NCBI GenBank assembly: GCA_022360015.1
Contig: JAKSDQ010000071.1
Coordinates: 186,001-250,000 of the forward strand
Length of the DNA stretch: 64,000 nt
Direction of reading: 5' to 3'
From: Cytophagales bacterium
Lineage (GTDB): Bacteria; Bacteroidota; Bacteroidia; Cytophagales; Cyclobacteriaceae
Shown: one piece after another, positions 8,159 through 18,253 of the stretch
Layout: each line of letters starts with the position of its first letter
How positions within the stretch are numbered: the stretch's first letter is position 1
Made by a program: the position numbers and the translations under genes
The notes under the pieces: model-generated
What the model was told of the DNA's origin: nothing
Databases searched by the model: none
The model's input: only the letters and a program-made list of their open reading frames with translations

Positions 8159-10546
8159 TCAGCTACCACAGGCCTCACAATCATCCGGATTGTCCAATGA
8201 GCAGGCCATATCGGCTTGTTTTTGCTGCAATTGCTCCTGCTGTGCAGGAACAACCTGTTGTTGAGGCTGTTGTGCGGTGCTTTTATCCACAGTAAACTTG
8301 ATAGCATCGGTGGCGGCTTTGGATCTCAGGTAGTACATACCCGTTTTCAATCCACGTTTCCAGGCATAAAAATGCATAGAAGTCAATTTACCGAAGTTCG
8401 GGTCCTGAATGTGTACATTCATACTTTGTGACTGGCAAATATAAGCTCCACGGTCAGCGGCCATGTCGATGATGGCTTTTTGGGATATTTCCCAAACGGT
8501 TTTATAAAGGTCTTTAATATTTTGAGGAATCTCCGGGATTTCCTGAATAGAGCCATTGGCAGCGATCAAGCGGTTTTTCATGGCATCATTCCACAAGCCC
8601 AGTTCTATTAAATCTTTCATGAGGTGCTTATTCACTACGATAAACTCTCCTGAAAGTGTCCTCCGGGTGTAAATATTGGAGGTATATGGCTCAAAACATT
8701 CGTTGTTTCCAAGAATTTGTGAGGTAGAAGCGGTGGGCATAGGTGCCACAAGCAAGGAGTTTCTTACACCATGTTTTTTGATCTCTCTTTTTAGGCTATC
8801 CCAATCCCATCTTCCTGATTTTGGAGTCACGCCCCACATATCATACTGAAAAATACCTTTTGAAACCGGCGAGCCTTTGAATGTTTCATATTTTCCATCT
8901 GTTTTGGCCAGGTCCTTGGAAGCGGTCATGGCAGCAAAATAAATGGTTTCAAAAATATCTTCATTCAAACCACGGGCCTCGGGTGAGTCAAAAGGCATTT
9001 TTAATTGTATAAATGTATCTGCCAGCCCCTGTACACCTATCCCAATTGGACGGTGTCTCATATTTGATCTTTGAGCCTCAGGAACGGGGTAAAAATTAAT
9101 GTCAATCACCTTGTTCAGGTTTTTGGTCACCACATATGTGATATCATATAATTTCCGGTGATCGAATTTCCCATCCTCCGTCACAAACTTCGGAAGTGCG
9201 ATTGAAGCCAGGTTACATACAGCTACCTCATCGGGAGAAGTATACTCGATAATCTCTGTACACAGGTTACTTGACTTAATGGTCCCTAAATTCTTCTGAT
9301 TGGATTTCTTGTTGGCCGCATCCTTGTATAACATATAAGGTGTCCCGGTCTCGATCTGGGCCTCCAAAATCTCAAACCAGAGGTCCTGTGCTTTAACCTG
9401 TTTTCTGTACCGTTGTTCTTTTTCGTATTTTGCGTAAAGTTTTTCAAACTCCTCGCCATGACAATCTGCCAATCCCGGCGCTTCATTAGGACAGAATAAA
9501 GACCACATTTCATTATTTTCAACCCTCTTCATAAAAAGGTCGGGAATCCAAAGCGCGTAAAACAGATCCCTTGCCCTTAACTCTTCTTTACCATGGTTTT
9601 TCTTCAAATCCAGAAAGGCAAAAATATCATCATGCCAGGGCTCCAGATATATGGCGAAACTACCCTTTCTCTTCCCACCGCCCTGATCGACATAACGAGC
9701 GGTCATGTCAAAATTTCTCAACATGGGAACAATACCATTGGATACGCCCCCTGTACCTTTGATATAAGACCCTGTCGCCCTTACATTATGAATGCTCAAA
9801 CCAATACCTCCGGCCGATTGAGATATTTTTGCAGTTTGTTTCAACGTGTCATAAATGCCCTCAATACTGTCTTCCTTCATGGTAAGCAAGAAACAGGAAG
9901 ACAACTGCGGCTTAGGTGTGCCGGCATTAAACAGTGTAGGCGTAGCATGAGTGAACCACTTTTCGGACAACAGATTATAGGTTTTTACCACTTCTTCAAT
10001 ATCATCCATATGAATGCCCACAGCCACTCTCATCAACATATGCTGTGGCCTTTCTATCACCATACCATCAATTTTCATGAGGTAAGATCGTTCCAGCGTC
10101 TTAAACCCAAAGTAGTCATAGCTAAAATCCCTGTCGTAAATGATTGTAGAATCAAGCAGTGCCGCATTTTTCTTGATCAACCCATAAGCCTCCTTGGAAA
10201 TTAAAGGGGCATTTTCCCCTGTTCTGGGATCAATGTAGGTATACAGCCTTTTCATAGTGTTGGAAAAGGATTTGCTGGTTACCTTATGGAGATTTGAAAT
10301 GGCAACCCTGGCGGCTAATTTGGCAAAGTCAGGGTGCTGGGTAGTCATGGTAGCGGCTGTTTCCGCAGCGAGATTATCCAGTTCAATAGTAGTGACACCA
10401 TCATAGATACCGTTAATTACCTTCTTGGCAATTTCAACGGGTTCTATATAACTCATATCCAAACCATAACACAGTTTTTCAATTCTGGCCGTTATCTTGT
10501 CAAATTTGACTGACTCTCGTCTACCATCTCTTTTAACTACTAGCAT
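8159..10546 (-). CDS. nrdA: Ribonucleoside-diphosphate reductase, alpha subunit (class Ia, eukaryote-like)
   Basis: Reduces ribonucleoside diphosphates to deoxy forms together with NrdB. 795 residues. An ATP-cone (about 1-90) suggests dATP inhibition. Active-site residues read Cys218 (SSC), Asn427, Cys429, Glu431 (NLCTE) and Cys444 (VCNLAS); these numbers coincide with those of mammalian R1, marking the eukaryote-like subclass. The C terminus carries a cysteine pair DCEACGS for reduction by thioredoxin after a Gln-rich flexible linker (about 755-780). Downstream of nrdB with a 44-base gap; terminated at 8070-8094. Confidence 0.97.
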   Translation of the reverse strand: MLVVKRDGRRESVKFDKITARIEKLCYGLDMSYIEPVEIAKKVINGIYDGVTTIELDNLAAETAATMTTQHPDFAKLAARVAISNLHKVTSKSFSNTMKRLYTYIDPRTGENAPLISKEAYGLIKKNAALLDSTIIYDRDFSYDYFGFKTLERSYLMKIDGMVIERPQHMLMRVAVGIHMDDIEEVVKTYNLLSEKWFTHATPTLFNAGTPKPQLSSCFLLTMKEDSIEGIYDTLKQTAKISQSAGGIGLSIHNVRATGSYIKGTGGVSNGIVPMLRNFDMTARYVDQGGGKRKGSFAIYLEPWHDDIFAFLDLKKNHGKEELRARDLFYALWIPDLFMKRVENNEMWSLFCPNEAPGLADCHGEEFEKLYAKYEKEQRYRKQVKAQDLWFEILEAQIETGTPYMLYKDAANKKSNQKNLGTIKSSNLCTEIIEYTSPDEVAVCNLASIALPKFVTEDGKFDHRKLYDITYVVTKNLNKVIDINFYPVPEAQRSNMRHRPIGIGVQGLADTFIQLKMPFDSPEARGLNEDIFETIYFAAMTASKDLAKTDGKYETFKGSPVSKGIFQYDMWGVTPKSGRWDWDSLKREIKKHGVRNSLLVAPMPTASTSQILGNNECFEPYTSNIYTRRTLSGEFIVVNKHLMKDLIELGLWNDAMKNRLIAANGSIQEIPEIPQNIKDLYKTVWEISQKAIIDMAADRGAYICQSQSMNVHIQDPNFGKLTSMHFYAWKRGLKTGMYYLRSKAATDAIKFTVDKSTAQQPQQQVVPAQQEQLQQKQADMACSLDNPDDCEACGS

Positions 10547-10590
10547 TTATTAGGGGGTTTATTGGGGTTAACAAAATTTTTTAAATACGC

Positions 10591-11577
10591 CTAGAAATCT
10601 TCGTCCAGCGAAAATTTGGAATTACTTTCTTCTTTCTTCATGACACCAGCCTTTTGGTATTCTCCGACACGCTTCTCGAAGAAATTGGTTTTACCCTGCA
10701 GGGAGATCATTTCCATAAAATCAAATGGATTGGTGGCTCCATAGATTTTAGGACATCCAAGCTCCGATAGCAAGCGATCGGCAACAAATTCAATGTATTG
10801 ACACATTAAATCTGCATTCATACCGATCAATTTTACCGGCAAGGCATCCGTTACAAATTCCTTTTCGATTTCTACGGCATCTTTTATTATTTCAATAACT
10901 TTTTCATCGCCAAGCTTATTGGTAACATGATTGTTGTATAAGAGGCAAGCAAAGTCACAATGTAATCCTTCGTCCCTGGAAATCAACTCATTTGAAAAAC
11001 TCAGGCCAGGCATCAAGCCTCTTTTCTTCAGCCAGAATATTGAGCAAAAGCTTCCTGAAAAGAAAATCCCTTCCACGGCCGCAAATGCTATCAGCCTTTC
11101 GTGAAATGATCCCTCATCAATCCACCGCAATGCCCAGTCTGCTTTCTTTTTAACGCAATCCATGGTCTCTATCGCATTAAAAAGTTTATCTTTTTCTTTG
11201 GGATCTTTTATATAAGTATCGATTAGCAGAGAGTAAGTTTCGGAATGAATATTTTCGATGGCTATCTGAAAACCGTAAAAAAACTTGGCTTCAGTATATT
11301 GAACTTCGGCGACAAAGTGCTCCGCCAGGTTTTCGTTAACAATACCATCACTGGCGGCAAAGAATGCCAGTACATGAGAAATAAAATGTCTTTCACCGTC
11401 ATTAAGATTTTCCCAGTCTTTTAAATCCTGGCTAAGGTCTATCTCCTCAGCAGTCCAAAAACTGGCTTCCGCCTTTTTGTAAAACTGCCATATATCATCG
11501 TGCTCAATTGGGAATAAAACGAACCTGTTTTTGTTTTCACTTAAAATGGGTTCTGTAACAGCGCCATTATTACTCAT
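10591..11577 (-). CDS. nrdB: Ribonucleoside-diphosphate reductase, beta subunit
   Basis: Supplies the tyrosyl radical to NrdA. 328 residues. Di-iron ligands fit Asp77, Glu108, His111, Glu169, Glu203 and His206, with radical Tyr115 in [11 protein letters not shown], the pattern of animal R2 and not E. coli R2. The C-terminal FSLDEDF resembles the eukaryotic R1-docking tail FTLDADF. ATG at 11577. First gene of the nrdB-nrdA operon. I saw no clear NrdR-box pair upstream; a CAGCTT-GATT-AAGCTG palindrome lies at 11630-11645. Confidence 0.97.
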   Translation of the reverse strand: MSNNGAVTEPILSENKNRFVLFPIEHDDIWQFYKKAEASFWTAEEIDLSQDLKDWENLNDGERHFISHVLAFFAASDGIVNENLAEHFVAEVQYTEAKFFYGFQIAIENIHSETYSLLIDTYIKDPKEKDKLFNAIETMDCVKKKADWALRWIDEGSFHERLIAFAAVEGIFFSGSFCSIFWLKKRGLMPGLSFSNELISRDEGLHCDFACLLYNNHVTNKLGDEKVIEIIKDAVEIEKEFVTDALPVKLIGMNADLMCQYIEFVADRLLSELGCPKIYGATNPFDFMEMISLQGKTNFFEKRVGEYQKAGVMKKEESNSKFSLDEDF

Positions 11578-11988
11578 TTACTATTATTTTTTGATTGAAT
11601 CTTTATTTTAACTCACAGAAGGTTTCATTCAGCTTGATTAAGCTGTCAGCATTATACGAAAATCTGCTTTATGAATTTATCCCTTAACAATACTATAACA
11701 TACCTGTGTCGTTGAATAGCTATCTTAATTATGCCGGTCAGATGGGCGATTTTTTTGTCCAAGATAACTTTTACAAATATGATAAAATCACATCTAAAAA
11801 TCAAAGATGGCCTGGTCTAAAAATTTGAATAATAAAAAATCTTAAAATTTCATTTAATATTCTGATTTTCAATATTTTAAATACCATATTTACAATAAAC
11901 ACTTGATAATTATCACTCCAAAAAAAGGGTTAATTTTTTCAAAAAAAAATATTTTTTTTTCTTCTGTCCATTTTTTAAATATAAGGGA
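11578..11988. other. AT-rich divergent intergenic region between nrdB and rplU
   Basis: About 410 bases without a gene, very rich in A and T between 11820 and 11990 with long A and T tracts. It must hold the nrdB promoter on the minus strand. Visible elements are the 6-bp palindrome at 11630-11645 and the rplU promoter at its right end. No small reading frame or RNA gene was recognised. Confidence 0.6.
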
Positions 11989-12019
11989 TTTGTTTTATGT
12001 ATTAAATACTATATCTTTG
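11989..12019 (+). promoter_or_regulatory. Bacteroidota-type promoter for rplU-rpmA
   Basis: TTTG at 11989-11992 and TATCTTTG at 12012-12019 are separated by 19 bases, an exact match to the primary sigma consensus of the phylum (TTTG, N19, TAnnTTTG). The rplU ATG lies 42 bases downstream. The best promoter in the window. Confidence 0.85.
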
Positions 12020-12061
12020 CAAACCATTTTTGAATTGACAAAATAATTGAATCAGAGTTAG

Positions 12062-12373
12062 ATGTACGCAATTGTTGATATAGCAGGAAAGCAGTTCAAA
12101 GTAACGCAAGACCAGTATGTTTATGCGCCATTTATGGGCAGCAATGAGGCTGGCGCTTCCGTAGAATTCGATAAAGTGCTGTTAACCGATGATAACGGCA
12201 AGGTTAAAATCGGTTCGCCAACTATAAAAGGGGCCAAGGTAACCGGCAAAGTTCTTGAGCATGTTAAAGGTGACAAAGTGATTGTATTCAAAAAGAAAAG
12301 AAGAAAAGGATACAAAGTCAAAAATGGTCACAGACAGCAATTCACCAAGGTATTAATCGAGAAGATATCATAA
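12062..12373 (+). CDS. rplU: 50S ribosomal protein L21
   Basis: 103 residues, normal for bL21. MYAIVDIAGKQFKV at the start and KKRRKGYKVKNGHRQ at residues 78-92 (23S rRNA contact region) are family signatures. ATG at 12062; 12 bases upstream of rpmA, the usual L21-L27 operon order. Transcribed from the promoter ending at 12019. Confidence 0.98.
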   Translation: MYAIVDIAGKQFKVTQDQYVYAPFMGSNEAGASVEFDKVLLTDDNGKVKIGSPTIKGAKVTGKVLEHVKGDKVIVFKKKRRKGYKVKNGHRQQFTKVLIEKIS

Positions 12374-12385
12374 AAATATTTTAAA

Positions 12386-12652
12386 ATGGCACATAAAAAA
12401 GGAGCTGGTAGTTCCAAAAACGGAAGAGAATCGGAAAGTAAACGGTTGGGGGTGAAAATATACGGTGGTCAAAAGGCGATTGCCGGCAACATCCTGGTAA
12501 GGCAGCGAGGCACCAAACATCATCCGGGTGCTAATGTGGGTATTGGCAGGGATCACACCTTATTTGCGTTAAAAGATGGTACGGTAGTATTTAAAAAGGG
12601 AAGAAATAACCGTTCTTTCGTTTCTATCGATACATCGGCGCCTGAAGCTTAA
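12386..12652 (+). CDS. rpmA: 50S ribosomal protein L27
   Basis: 88 residues, bL27. [16 protein letters not shown], the N-terminal tail that reaches toward the peptidyl transferase centre, is intact and does not need the Prp-type cleavage known in Firmicutes. [20 protein letters not shown] is the family signature. ATG at 12386. Followed by a strong terminator. Confidence 0.98.
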   Translation: MAHKKGAGSSKNGRESESKRLGVKIYGGQKAIAGNILVRQRGTKHHPGANVGIGRDHTLFALKDGTVVFKKGRNNRSFVSIDTSAPEA

Positions 12653-12679
12653 CTAAGAAATTTTATTACTTGAAATCGG

Positions 12680-12708
12680 GCACAGGTTATTGTAATCTGT
12701 GCTTTTTT
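12680..12708 (+). terminator. Rho-independent terminator of rplU-rpmA
   Basis: GCACAGGTTA and TAATCTGTGC pair over 10 positions (one G-T wobble) with a three-base loop, followed by TTTTTT at 12703-12708. Twenty-eight bases after the rpmA stop; it sits in the convergent gap with rodA. Confidence 0.9.
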
Positions 12709-12712
12709 ATGC

Positions 12713-13981
12713 CTACCTTGTAAATACCTGCATGCGATGGGCATCGATCTTTAGCAGGACAAAAATTAATATGGTAAAAGACCACAACGAGGACCCTCCA
12801 TAACTAAAAAATGGTAACGGTATACCGATCACCGGGAAAAGTCCGATACTCATGCCAATGTTAATCATGAAGTGGAAAAAGAAAATACTCACGACCGAAT
12901 AGCCATAAACACGGGCGAACCTGGACTTTTGCCTTTCTGAGATAAACAACAACCTTAGGAATAACACAGAAAATAACACAATCAAAACCAGGCTGCCCAT
13001 CCAACCATGCTCTTCTCCGATGGTACTGAATATAAAGTCCGTGCTTTGTTCCGGTACATAGCCGCCACTGGTTTGTGTGCCTTGTAAATAGCCTTTCCCA
13101 AACCATCCTCCGGATCCAATGGCGATTTTGGATTGTGTGACGTTGTATTCTACCCCTAATGGATCTGACCCCGGATTGAACAATACCATAATCCTTTTCT
13201 GTTGATGAGGGGGCAAAACCTCGTTTACCAGGTAATCCACACTAAAGATTATGCCAATAATCAGTAACGCGCCAACGATAATTCTGATCAGACGCTTGGT
13301 TTTCATATTTTTACCCCAGAAAATGATAATCGCCGCTGTTATCAGAACAATGCCACCCACCAAAAACCAATCATTGGCGACCAGCAAAGTTAAAACTACC
13401 AGGGTAATGGCCACCAGACCAATTACCAGGATCATCGGGTTAAGCCCTTCCCTATACAATACCAGGACAAAAGCGCCAAAAATCAAGGTAGTTCCGGCAT
13501 CGGGTTGAAGTAAAATCAGGCCCATAGGTGTACCAATTATCATCAACATGAAACCCAGCGATTTGATCCTGTCAAACCTGGGGTTATGATCATTGAAGTA
13601 TTTGGCCAGCGTAAGTGCTGTCGCGAATTTAGTCAGCTCAGAGGGCTGAAATTTAAAACTGCCAATCTGAAACCAGGAACTCGCACCGCTCACCGACCGG
13701 GTGAACAATACACCAATTAACAATAATATGAAAAACCCATAGATGAAATAGGCCGTTGAATTGTAAATCTTAAAATCGATTACTAAAATAAACATGATGG
13801 TGATAAGGCAAACTCCTATCCACAGGAGTTGCCGTCCCGAGTTAATGCCGGTTGAAAATATGCTTACTTCAGGGTTATAAGAGGCAGCATAGATATTTAA
13901 CCATCCTAACAACACCAGGACACCATAAATCACAGTCACCAGCCAATCGACTTTATTAATTAAAAGATCCGGCCTTCTCAC
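12713..13981 (-). CDS. rodA: Peptidoglycan glycosyltransferase RodA
   Basis: SEDS-family membrane enzyme that polymerises lipid II for lateral wall growth in the elongasome. 422 residues with about ten hydrophobic helices. Signatures: SGASSWFQIGSFKFQPSELTK near residue 100 and the C-terminal GIPLPFFSYGGSSLW, where the conserved Ser/Gly-rich loop lies. Last gene of the mreBCD-mrdA-rodA block, starting directly after the mrdA stop (12 kb block on the minus strand). Confidence 0.95.
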   Translation of the reverse strand: MRRPDLLINKVDWLVTVIYGVLVLLGWLNIYAASYNPEVSIFSTGINSGRQLLWIGVCLITIMFILVIDFKIYNSTAYFIYGFFILLLIGVLFTRSVSGASSWFQIGSFKFQPSELTKFATALTLAKYFNDHNPRFDRIKSLGFMLMIIGTPMGLILLQPDAGTTLIFGAFVLVLYREGLNPMILVIGLVAITLVVLTLLVANDWFLVGGIVLITAAIIIFWGKNMKTKRLIRIIVGALLIIGIIFSVDYLVNEVLPPHQQKRIMVLFNPGSDPLGVEYNVTQSKIAIGSGGWFGKGYLQGTQTSGGYVPEQSTDFIFSTIGEEHGWMGSLVLIVLFSVLFLRLLFISERQKSRFARVYGYSVVSIFFFHFMINIGMSIGLFPVIGIPLPFFSYGGSSLWSFTILIFVLLKIDAHRMQVFTR

Positions 13982-15784
13982 TTAGTAAATAAATTTTCCT
14001 TTTAACACATAATCTTCCAGCCAGGGTCGTGTAATTTCACCCCTGATATACTTTTCTATCAATAAACTTGCAGTACTTGCCGCCGCTCGCCCGCCCCAAC
14101 CTGCGTTTTCGACATAAACAGCAATCGCTATTTTGGGATCGTCCTTCGGGGCAAAAGCCATAAAAACGGAATGGTCTTCTCCGTGTGGGTTTTCGGCAGT
14201 CCCTGTTTTGCCACAAATTTCGATGTCCTGAATAATGGCCCGCCCGGCTGTTCCGGATAGGGCTTCCTGCATGGCATCAATGACATAAGTGTAATAGGAT
14301 GAGTCAATACCCACGTGATATTTCTTTCGATACTCCGGCAATGGTTGGTTTTCGTCGCCCACACCCTTAATGATATGGGGTATGTAGTAATAACCTTTAT
14401 TGGCTAAAATAGCAGCGAGGTTAGCCATTTGAATGGGGGTCATCAGCATTTCTCCCTGGCCAATACTTAAAGAATAAATGTTAGAAAACTTCCAGCGGTT
14501 TTTACCATAAAAACGGTCGTAGTAGCTGGTATCAGGAATATGTCCACCTTTCTCGTTGGGTATGTCCACCCCCAGTTTATGTCCCAGTCCGAATCCAGCC
14601 ACGTATTCCCGCCAGTTGGTTAGGCCTATTCTTGCATCTATAAAAGTATTTTCATGTTTTCTCTGGTTAATAATCCGCTTAAACACTTTGAAAAAGTAGT
14701 TATTGGAAGAATATTTGATACCTCTGTGTACATTATAGTATCCTGGCGGGGCATGATCTCCAATAAGGCCGCCGTCACAGTAAATCTGTTCATTTGGGCT
14801 GATCACCCCTTCCTGAAGTGCTATCAAAGCCTGCAGGGTTTTAAAAATCGAGCCTGGCGGATAGGTTGCCATAATCGGCCGGTTGAACAATGGCTTGAGG
14901 GTATCCTGGGTGAGCTTTCTATAATTTTTGCTCAAATCCCTGCCCGATAGGCTATTAGGGTCGTACGAAGGTCTGGAAACGATCGTTAATATTTCTCCTG
15001 AAGAAGGTTCGATGGCTACGATACTTCCCCTTTTATTATCCAATAATTGCTCGGCATAATTTTGAAGGTCTATATCTATGGAGGCATAAAGGTTTTGACC
15101 TGGAATAGACAAGGTATCGAAGGCTCCGTTATTAAATGCACCTTTCACTACCCCTATAGCATCTACCATCTTGTATTGGACCCCTCTTTTACCTCTCAAA
15201 GGTTCCTCATAACTGGCCTCCACACCACTGATACCGATGTAGTCCCCTTGCTTATAATAGTTTGCCGTATCTTTGTCCAGGCCTTTCTGATCGATTTCCC
15301 TCATGTAGCCCAGGGCATTGGCCAGTGTGCCGTAAGGGTAGCCCCGCACAGTTCTGGCCACTATATTGAATCCCGGATAATTTATCAGGGAAGATTGAAT
15401 TTTTGCAAATTCCTCTCCGGGAATTTGTTTTACAAGTACTGAAGGTAGCGCATAGCGACGTTGCTTTTTAAGTGTTTTTATCTTCTCCTCAAATTCTTTT
15501 TGAGTAATTCCAACCAGTTGACAAAAGGCCAGCGTGTCTTCCATCTTCACTTCCTTTGGAATTATCATCAGATCATAGACCGGTGTATTATGCACAATCA
15601 GTTTACCATTCCTGTCATAGATTACCCCCCGGTAGGGATATTCTATGATTGGCCTCATAGCATTATCTTCTGCGGCCAGTTTATAGTTTTTGTCCAGTAC
15701 CTGAAGGGAAAACAGCCTTCCGGTAAATACCAGGGATACAAATAATATGGTAAACTGAATAATATATTTTGAGTTATTGTTCAT
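13982..15784 (-). CDS. mrdA: Penicillin-binding protein 2 (elongation transpeptidase)
   Basis: Cross-links peptidoglycan with RodA during elongation. 600 residues: a membrane anchor (about 8-28), dimerisation/pedestal domain, then transpeptidase domain with Ser312 in GSIFK (SxxK), SSN at 359-361 (SxN) and KTG at 526-528. ATG at 15784 overlaps the end of mreD by four bases; rodA follows with no gap. Organisation and length are normal for class B PBP2. Confidence 0.96.
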   Translation of the reverse strand: MNNNSKYIIQFTILFVSLVFTGRLFSLQVLDKNYKLAAEDNAMRPIIEYPYRGVIYDRNGKLIVHNTPVYDLMIIPKEVKMEDTLAFCQLVGITQKEFEEKIKTLKKQRRYALPSVLVKQIPGEEFAKIQSSLINYPGFNIVARTVRGYPYGTLANALGYMREIDQKGLDKDTANYYKQGDYIGISGVEASYEEPLRGKRGVQYKMVDAIGVVKGAFNNGAFDTLSIPGQNLYASIDIDLQNYAEQLLDNKRGSIVAIEPSSGEILTIVSRPSYDPNSLSGRDLSKNYRKLTQDTLKPLFNRPIMATYPPGSIFKTLQALIALQEGVISPNEQIYCDGGLIGDHAPPGYYNVHRGIKYSSNNYFFKVFKRIINQRKHENTFIDARIGLTNWREYVAGFGLGHKLGVDIPNEKGGHIPDTSYYDRFYGKNRWKFSNIYSLSIGQGEMLMTPIQMANLAAILANKGYYYIPHIIKGVGDENQPLPEYRKKYHVGIDSSYYTYVIDAMQEALSGTAGRAIIQDIEICGKTGTAENPHGEDHSVFMAFAPKDDPKIAIAVYVENAGWGGRAAASTASLLIEKYIRGEITRPWLEDYVLKGKFIY

Positions 15785-16302
15785 AAGCTTCTTCTGGGTG
15801 CGTAAAACAAATATTGAATAATGACCACAACTGTAAATGTCAGAATACTACTGAAAAAAGCCTTTGAAAAGGTAAAGAAGAACATCCTGAAGCCGCTGGC
15901 TTCAATATAAAACAAGGCCAGATGGTGAATAAAGATCAACACGTAAGCGTAAACACCAAACCATTCCCATCCCATAACTCTCAGGGTGGGCACTAAACCG
16001 GCATCATAACCACCCCTCGGTGTTAATAAATTTACTAAATATGGACGCAAGAACATAATAATAACGCAGGAAGAAGCATGAATTCCAAGGGAGTCATAAA
16101 AAATATCTGTGATGAGACCCGTTATAAATCCCAAAAACATGATTAGCAAAGCTCCTGCCTCCAGTGGGATGAGCAGCAGAAAGGCTACATAAACAAAACA
16201 AAAGGCTTTGTCAAACAACACCACATTCTTCATAAAAATCACCTGCAATCCCATGTAGATGATAAAGAGAATCGATTGTATGACTAAATTCCGGTTATCC
16301 AT
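15781..16302 (-). CDS. mreD: Rod shape-determining protein MreD
   Basis: 173 residues, five or six hydrophobic helices, little sequence signature beyond GLITDIFYDSLGIHA (about 60-75), typical of MreD in Bacteroidota. Inner-membrane linker of the elongasome. Assigned by size, hydrophobicity and position between mreC (one base upstream) and mrdA (four-base overlap). Confidence 0.9.
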   Translation of the reverse strand: MDNRNLVIQSILFIIYMGLQVIFMKNVVLFDKAFCFVYVAFLLLIPLEAGALLIMFLGFITGLITDIFYDSLGIHASSCVIIMFLRPYLVNLLTPRGGYDAGLVPTLRVMGWEWFGVYAYVLIFIHHLALFYIEASGFRMFFFTFSKAFFSSILTFTVVVIIQYLFYAPRRSL

Positions 16303-16303
16303 C

Positions 16304-17134
16304 TTACTGCGCCAGGTTTTGTTCCAGTGAATCTTTTTCCACCCTCAGGCGGTTTTCAATTACATACACATAAGACAGACTATTAAAATCCGTAGCGAGG
16401 TCGATAGTCACATTATAAAAGGTAGCATTCTCCTCGATGCTGGTTTCTTTTACAGTTCCAATCAGGGTGCCTTTGTCAAATATCGCGTTAAAGCCAGAAG
16501 TAATTATGGTATCACCAGGCTGTAAACGTATATGGCGGGGGACAAATCTTAAAGTAGCCTCGTAAGGATTACGCCCGTCCCAACTGGTTGAACAAAGATC
16601 ACCGGTTCTTTTAATAACAGAGCTGATAAATATATTACTATGTAAAAGGGAAGTAATCGTTGAAAAATGTCCGGAAGAAGATTTTACAATGCCCACAATA
16701 CCGTCATGGCTTACTACCCCCATTCCTTTATTGATTCCATCCTTGGCACCTTTGTTAATGGTGATGTAATTGTTGGACCAGCTAACAGAATTTTTGACAA
16801 CCTTAGCCGGCACATAGTTAAATTGTTTCAATACGGCTGTATCTTTTACCCGTTTAGCGGGAAAGTAACTTGAGATTTGTTGCTTTTCATTTAACAGTTT
16901 TTTAAGCCTTGCATTCTCTTCTGCCAGTTTCCTGTTCTGTGCCCCGAGGTTAAAATAATCGCTTACATTATCTGTAGTGGTCATGATCGTTGCAGCCAGT
17001 TGGTTCGAAGAGGTAAAAAATGCGGCACTTTGATACCTGTTGTTACTGATTATCAGCCAGAAACAAAGAATTTGTAAAATTACAAAAACAAAAAAGGTTC
17101 GATATTTAAATAAAAATAAAAATAAACTTCGCAT
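16304..17134 (-). CDS. mreC: Rod shape-determining protein MreC
   Basis: 276 residues: one N-terminal membrane helix (about 10-30), a periplasmic coiled coil (about 60-92, NRKLAEENARLKKLLNEK), then beta-rich domains with GAKDGINKGMGVVSHDGIVG and the GDTIITSGFNAIFDKGTLIG motif. Bridges MreB inside to PBP2 outside. Ten bases downstream of mreB, one base before mreD, so clearly co-transcribed. Confidence 0.95.
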   Translation of the reverse strand: MRSLFLFLFKYRTFFVFVILQILCFWLIISNNRYQSAAFFTSSNQLAATIMTTTDNVSDYFNLGAQNRKLAEENARLKKLLNEKQQISSYFPAKRVKDTAVLKQFNYVPAKVVKNSVSWSNNYITINKGAKDGINKGMGVVSHDGIVGIVKSSSGHFSTITSLLHSNIFISSVIKRTGDLCSTSWDGRNPYEATLRFVPRHIRLQPGDTIITSGFNAIFDKGTLIGTVKETSIEENATFYNVTIDLATDFNSLSYVYVIENRLRVEKDSLEQNLAQ

Positions 17135-17143
17135 CTGACACTT

Positions 17144-18172
17144 CTATGTCATCAATACCGCTTTGAAATCATTAATGCTTTTCAAGGCAATACCTGTTCC
17201 CCTTACCACGGCCCTTAACGGGTCTTCCGCTACGTGAATAGGCAACTTGGTTTTTAAAGCTAATCTTTTGTCCAATCCCCTTAATAATGCACCGCCGCCA
17301 GTGAGGTGTATTCCGTTGTCATAAATATCTGCTGAAAGTTCGGGTGGAGAGATTTCCAGTGCTTTTAATACCGCCTCTTCTATTTTAGAAACAGATTTAT
17401 CTATTGCAAAGGCTATTTCAGAGTAGTCTATCTTAATTACTTTTGGAATTCCGGTCATTAAATCCCTTCCCCTGATCTCAAATGGCTCGGGTGCATCATC
17501 AAGTTCGGTAAGGGCGGATCCAACTTCAATTTTGACTTTTTCGGCAGACCTTTCACCGATCAGGAGATTATGTTGCCTGCGCATATAGTCCAGGATATCT
17601 TTATTAAAAGAGTCACCTGCAACGCGTATGGATTGGTCACAAACTATACCTGAAAGGGCTATAACCGCAATTTCTGTAGTTCCTCCCCCTATGTCTACAA
17701 CCATCGATCCGAATGGTCTTTCAATATCGATGCCAATACCGATTGCGGCGGCGAGTGGTTCCTGGATCATATACACTTCTTTGGCCCCGGCATGCTCGGC
17801 TGAGTCACGTACTGCCCTTTTTTCCACTTCGGTAATACCTGAAGGTATACAGATGACCATGCGGTGGGATGTAGGTAAAAATCTTCTGTTGTTTTTATCG
17901 ATCATTTTTATCATACCCCTGATCATTTGCTCGGCAGCATAGAAATCAGCAATTACCCCATCTTTCAAAGGCCTGATAGTTTTAATATTTTCATGTGTCT
18001 TCTCATGCATCTGCATCGCCTCTCTCCCAATGGCCAACACCTTATTGTTAGTCTTATCTACGGCAATGATTGATGGCTCATCCACCACAATTTTATCCTT
18101 ATTAATAATCAAGGTATTGGCAGTACCTAAATCGATAGCAATATCACTTGACAGAAAATCAAATAATCCCAT
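17144..18172 (-). CDS. mreB: Rod shape-determining protein MreB
   Basis: Actin-like cytoskeletal ATPase. 342 residues. IDLGTANTLI (phosphate 1), VVDIGGGTTEIAVIALSG (phosphate 2) and LTGGGALLRGLDKRL (adenosine motif) are intact; the N-terminal amphipathic MGLFDFLSSD is typical of membrane-binding MreB. First gene of the elongasome cluster; purH ends 81 bases upstream on the same strand. Confidence 0.97.
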   Translation of the reverse strand: MGLFDFLSSDIAIDLGTANTLIINKDKIVVDEPSIIAVDKTNNKVLAIGREAMQMHEKTHENIKTIRPLKDGVIADFYAAEQMIRGMIKMIDKNNRRFLPTSHRMVICIPSGITEVEKRAVRDSAEHAGAKEVYMIQEPLAAAIGIGIDIERPFGSMVVDIGGGTTEIAVIALSGIVCDQSIRVAGDSFNKDILDYMRRQHNLLIGERSAEKVKIEVGSALTELDDAPEPFEIRGRDLMTGIPKVIKIDYSEIAFAIDKSVSKIEEAVLKALEISPPELSADIYDNGIHLTGGGALLRGLDKRLALKTKLPIHVAEDPLRAVVRGTGIALKSINDFKAVLMT

Positions 18173-18253
18173 ATTAGCTTATAATCCTCTTTATATTAGG
18201 TTGTTATCTTACAAAAATTCAATTTACCATGGATATTGGTTTATCCAAAAAGC

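Noticed and set aside
9593-10204. 203-codon plus-strand frame opposite nrdA
   Set aside because: Antisense to strongly conserved nrdA coding sequence, no family features.
11578-12061. NrdR boxes upstream of nrdB
   Set aside because: No pair of ACACWATATAGTGT-like boxes found; only a short unrelated palindrome.
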